Part shown: piece by piece, positions 5,113-6,126 of the stretch
Layout of the letters: every line of letters begins with the position of its first letter
Numbering within the stretch: position 1 is the stretch's first letter
Assembly: GCA_964423545.1 (NCBI GenBank)
Contig: CAYRFV010000315.1
Span: forward strand, 1 to 6,126
DNA from: JALOOE01 sp964423545
GTDB taxonomy: Bacteria; Chloroflexota; Anaerolineae; CG2-30-64-16
Length of the DNA: 6,126 bases
Direction of reading: 5' to 3'
Notes under the pieces: model-generated
Seen by the model: the letters and a program-made list of their open reading frames with translations, nothing else
Databases searched by the model: none
What the model was told of the DNA's origin: nothing
Made by a program: the position numbers and the translations under genes

Positions 5113-6126
5113 ATGCACCAGGATAAGGAAGTCTGGATTTTCATCGAACAAGAAGAGGGCGAGATTGCCACTGTCAGCCTGGAATTGCTTTCCAAGGGCC
5201 GGGAGCTGGCCGAGAGGCTGAACGGCCGGGTTTGCGCCCTGCTGTTTGGTCACGACATTGCTTACCTGTCTGAGCAGATCATCGAGTATGGCGCGGACGT
5301 CGTGTTGCTGGCGGATCATCCCGAGTTGGCTTCATACCGCACGCTGCCCTACGCCAAAGTCGCCATTGATCTGGCGCGGGCCCGCCAGCCCTACATTCTC
5401 TTGTTGGGCGCGACGCCGACCGGACGTGATCTGGGGCCCCGTATCGCCAGCGCCCTGCGCGCCGGGCTGACGGCCGATTGCACCGACCTCCAGATCGGCG
5501 ATTATCGGAAGAAAGATCGAGTGTACCACGATCTGCTCTATCAGATTCGGCCTGCATTTGGCGGCAATGTGATCGCCACCATCGTCAACCCCGACATGCA
5601 CCCGCAGCTTGCCACTGTGCGTGAAGGGGTGATGCGCATGGCGGCGCCGGACCGCACGCGCAAAGGCGAAGTTGAGAGGATCGAACCGCAGTTCGACGCG
5701 CGTGACCTGGTGCTCAAGGTGGTGAAGCGAGAAATGCAGCCGCTGTGCTGCGACCTGAAGAATGCTTCTATCGTCGTCGCCGGCGGCTCGGGCGTGGGCA
5801 GCAAGGAGAACTTCCAGCTTATCTTCGACCTCGCGAAGACGCTGGGCGGCCAGGTGGGGGCAACTCGCGCCGCAGTGGATGCCGGGTACGTTTCCCAAGA
5901 ACACCAGGTTGGGCAAACCGGGATTACGGTCCGGCCTCGGCTCTATATCGCCTGCGGTATCTCGGGCACGGTCCAACATCGCGCCGGGATGGATCAATCG
6001 AGCAAGATTGTCGCCATCAACTCCGATCCTGACGCGCCGATCTTTCAGATCGCCCACTACAAGATCGTCGGCGACTTGAACGAGGTCATCCCCTGGATGA
6101 TCCGTGCTTACCACGAGAACGCAAAA
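5113..6126 (+). CDS. etfA: Electron-transfer flavoprotein subunit alpha (FixB-like), 3' end at window edge
   Basis: This is the larger ETF subunit, which holds the redox-active FAD. The frame has 338 codons and no stop before the last base; this equals a normal EtfA length and the C-terminal DLNEVIPWM motif (321-329) is present, so probably only the stop and at most a few residues are missing. Domain I (about 1-205) includes LLGATPTGRDLGPRIA (97-112) and RPAFGGNVIATI (146-157). The FAD domain includes VVAGGSGVGSKENF (221-234), GATRAAVDAG (249-258, Arg252 near the flavin ring), VGQTG (266-270), GISGTVQHRAG (282-292) and AINSDPDAPIFQIAHY (301-316). There is no N-terminal ferredoxin domain of the kind found in some clostridial EtfA. 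GGAG at 5103-5106 is 6 nt before the ATG, and the start is 13 nt after the etfB stop. Confidence 0.96.
   Translation, partial: MHQDKEVWIFIEQEEGEIATVSLELLSKGRELAERLNGRVCALLFGHDIAYLSEQIIEYGADVVLLADHPELASYRTLPYAKVAIDLARARQPYILLLGATPTGRDLGPRIASALRAGLTADCTDLQIGDYRKKDRVYHDLLYQIRPAFGGNVIATIVNPDMHPQLATVREGVMRMAAPDRTRKGEVERIEPQFDARDLVLKVVKREMQPLCCDLKNASIVVAGGSGVGSKENFQLIFDLAKTLGGQVGATRAAVDAGYVSQEHQVGQTGITVRPRLYIACGISGTVQHRAGMDQSSKIVAINSDPDAPIFQIAHYKIVGDLNEVIPWMIRAYHENAK

Noticed and set aside
4503..5195. Leftward open frame of 230 codons opposite etfB
   Set aside because: Antisense shadow spanning the end of etfB and start of etfA; no motif and no ribosome site of note.
5332..6114. Leftward open frame of 260 codons opposite etfA
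   Set aside because: Antisense shadow of a well-supported EtfA gene; its product is rich in Arg, His, Asp and Gly without recognisable domains.

Overview
The window is GC-rich and tightly packed. It carries seven protein-coding genes, two of them cut by the window ends, and nothing I recognise as a mobile element, tRNA, rRNA or CRISPR array. Gene content and protein style suggest a bacterium, possibly of the Chloroflexota (a short Thermus/Deinococcus/Chloroflexota-type proline dehydrogenase, a DUF309 protein, FixA/FixB-like ETF). This is recognition from memory, not a search, so the phylum is only a moderate guess.

The left third (1-1997) is transcribed leftwards. In transcription order it holds a family 2 glycosyltransferase, a small three-helix membrane protein of unknown function, an Ogt/MGMT-type DNA alkyltransferase, and the N-terminal 104 residues of a calcineurin-like metallophosphoesterase that leaves the window. 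The last three are closely packed (11 nt overlap, then 23 nt gap) and probably form one transcript. The glycosyltransferase has its own good promoter.

The divergent gap 1998-2156 carries a sigma70-type promoter on each strand. From 2157 everything reads rightwards. First comes a fusion of a degenerate response-regulator receiver domain to DUF309, preceded by a linker of four perfect 18-bp repeats (PPSVEA x4). A proline dehydrogenase follows, with a near-consensus promoter and Shine-Dalgarno site. Then come etfB and etfA, the two subunits of an electron-transfer flavoprotein, as a two-gene operon. etfA reaches the last base of the window with 338 codons and looks almost complete.

Proline dehydrogenase and ETF both handle electrons from flavin dehydrogenases to the quinone pool, but they are separated by 122 nt with two possible hairpins and a promoter, so a shared pathway is not shown. 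The points most worth a second look are the arginine-finger-to-glutamine change in the alkyltransferase, the receiver-DUF309 fusion with its repeat linker, and the bifurcating-type signature in EtfB. I see no clearly new multi-gene system.
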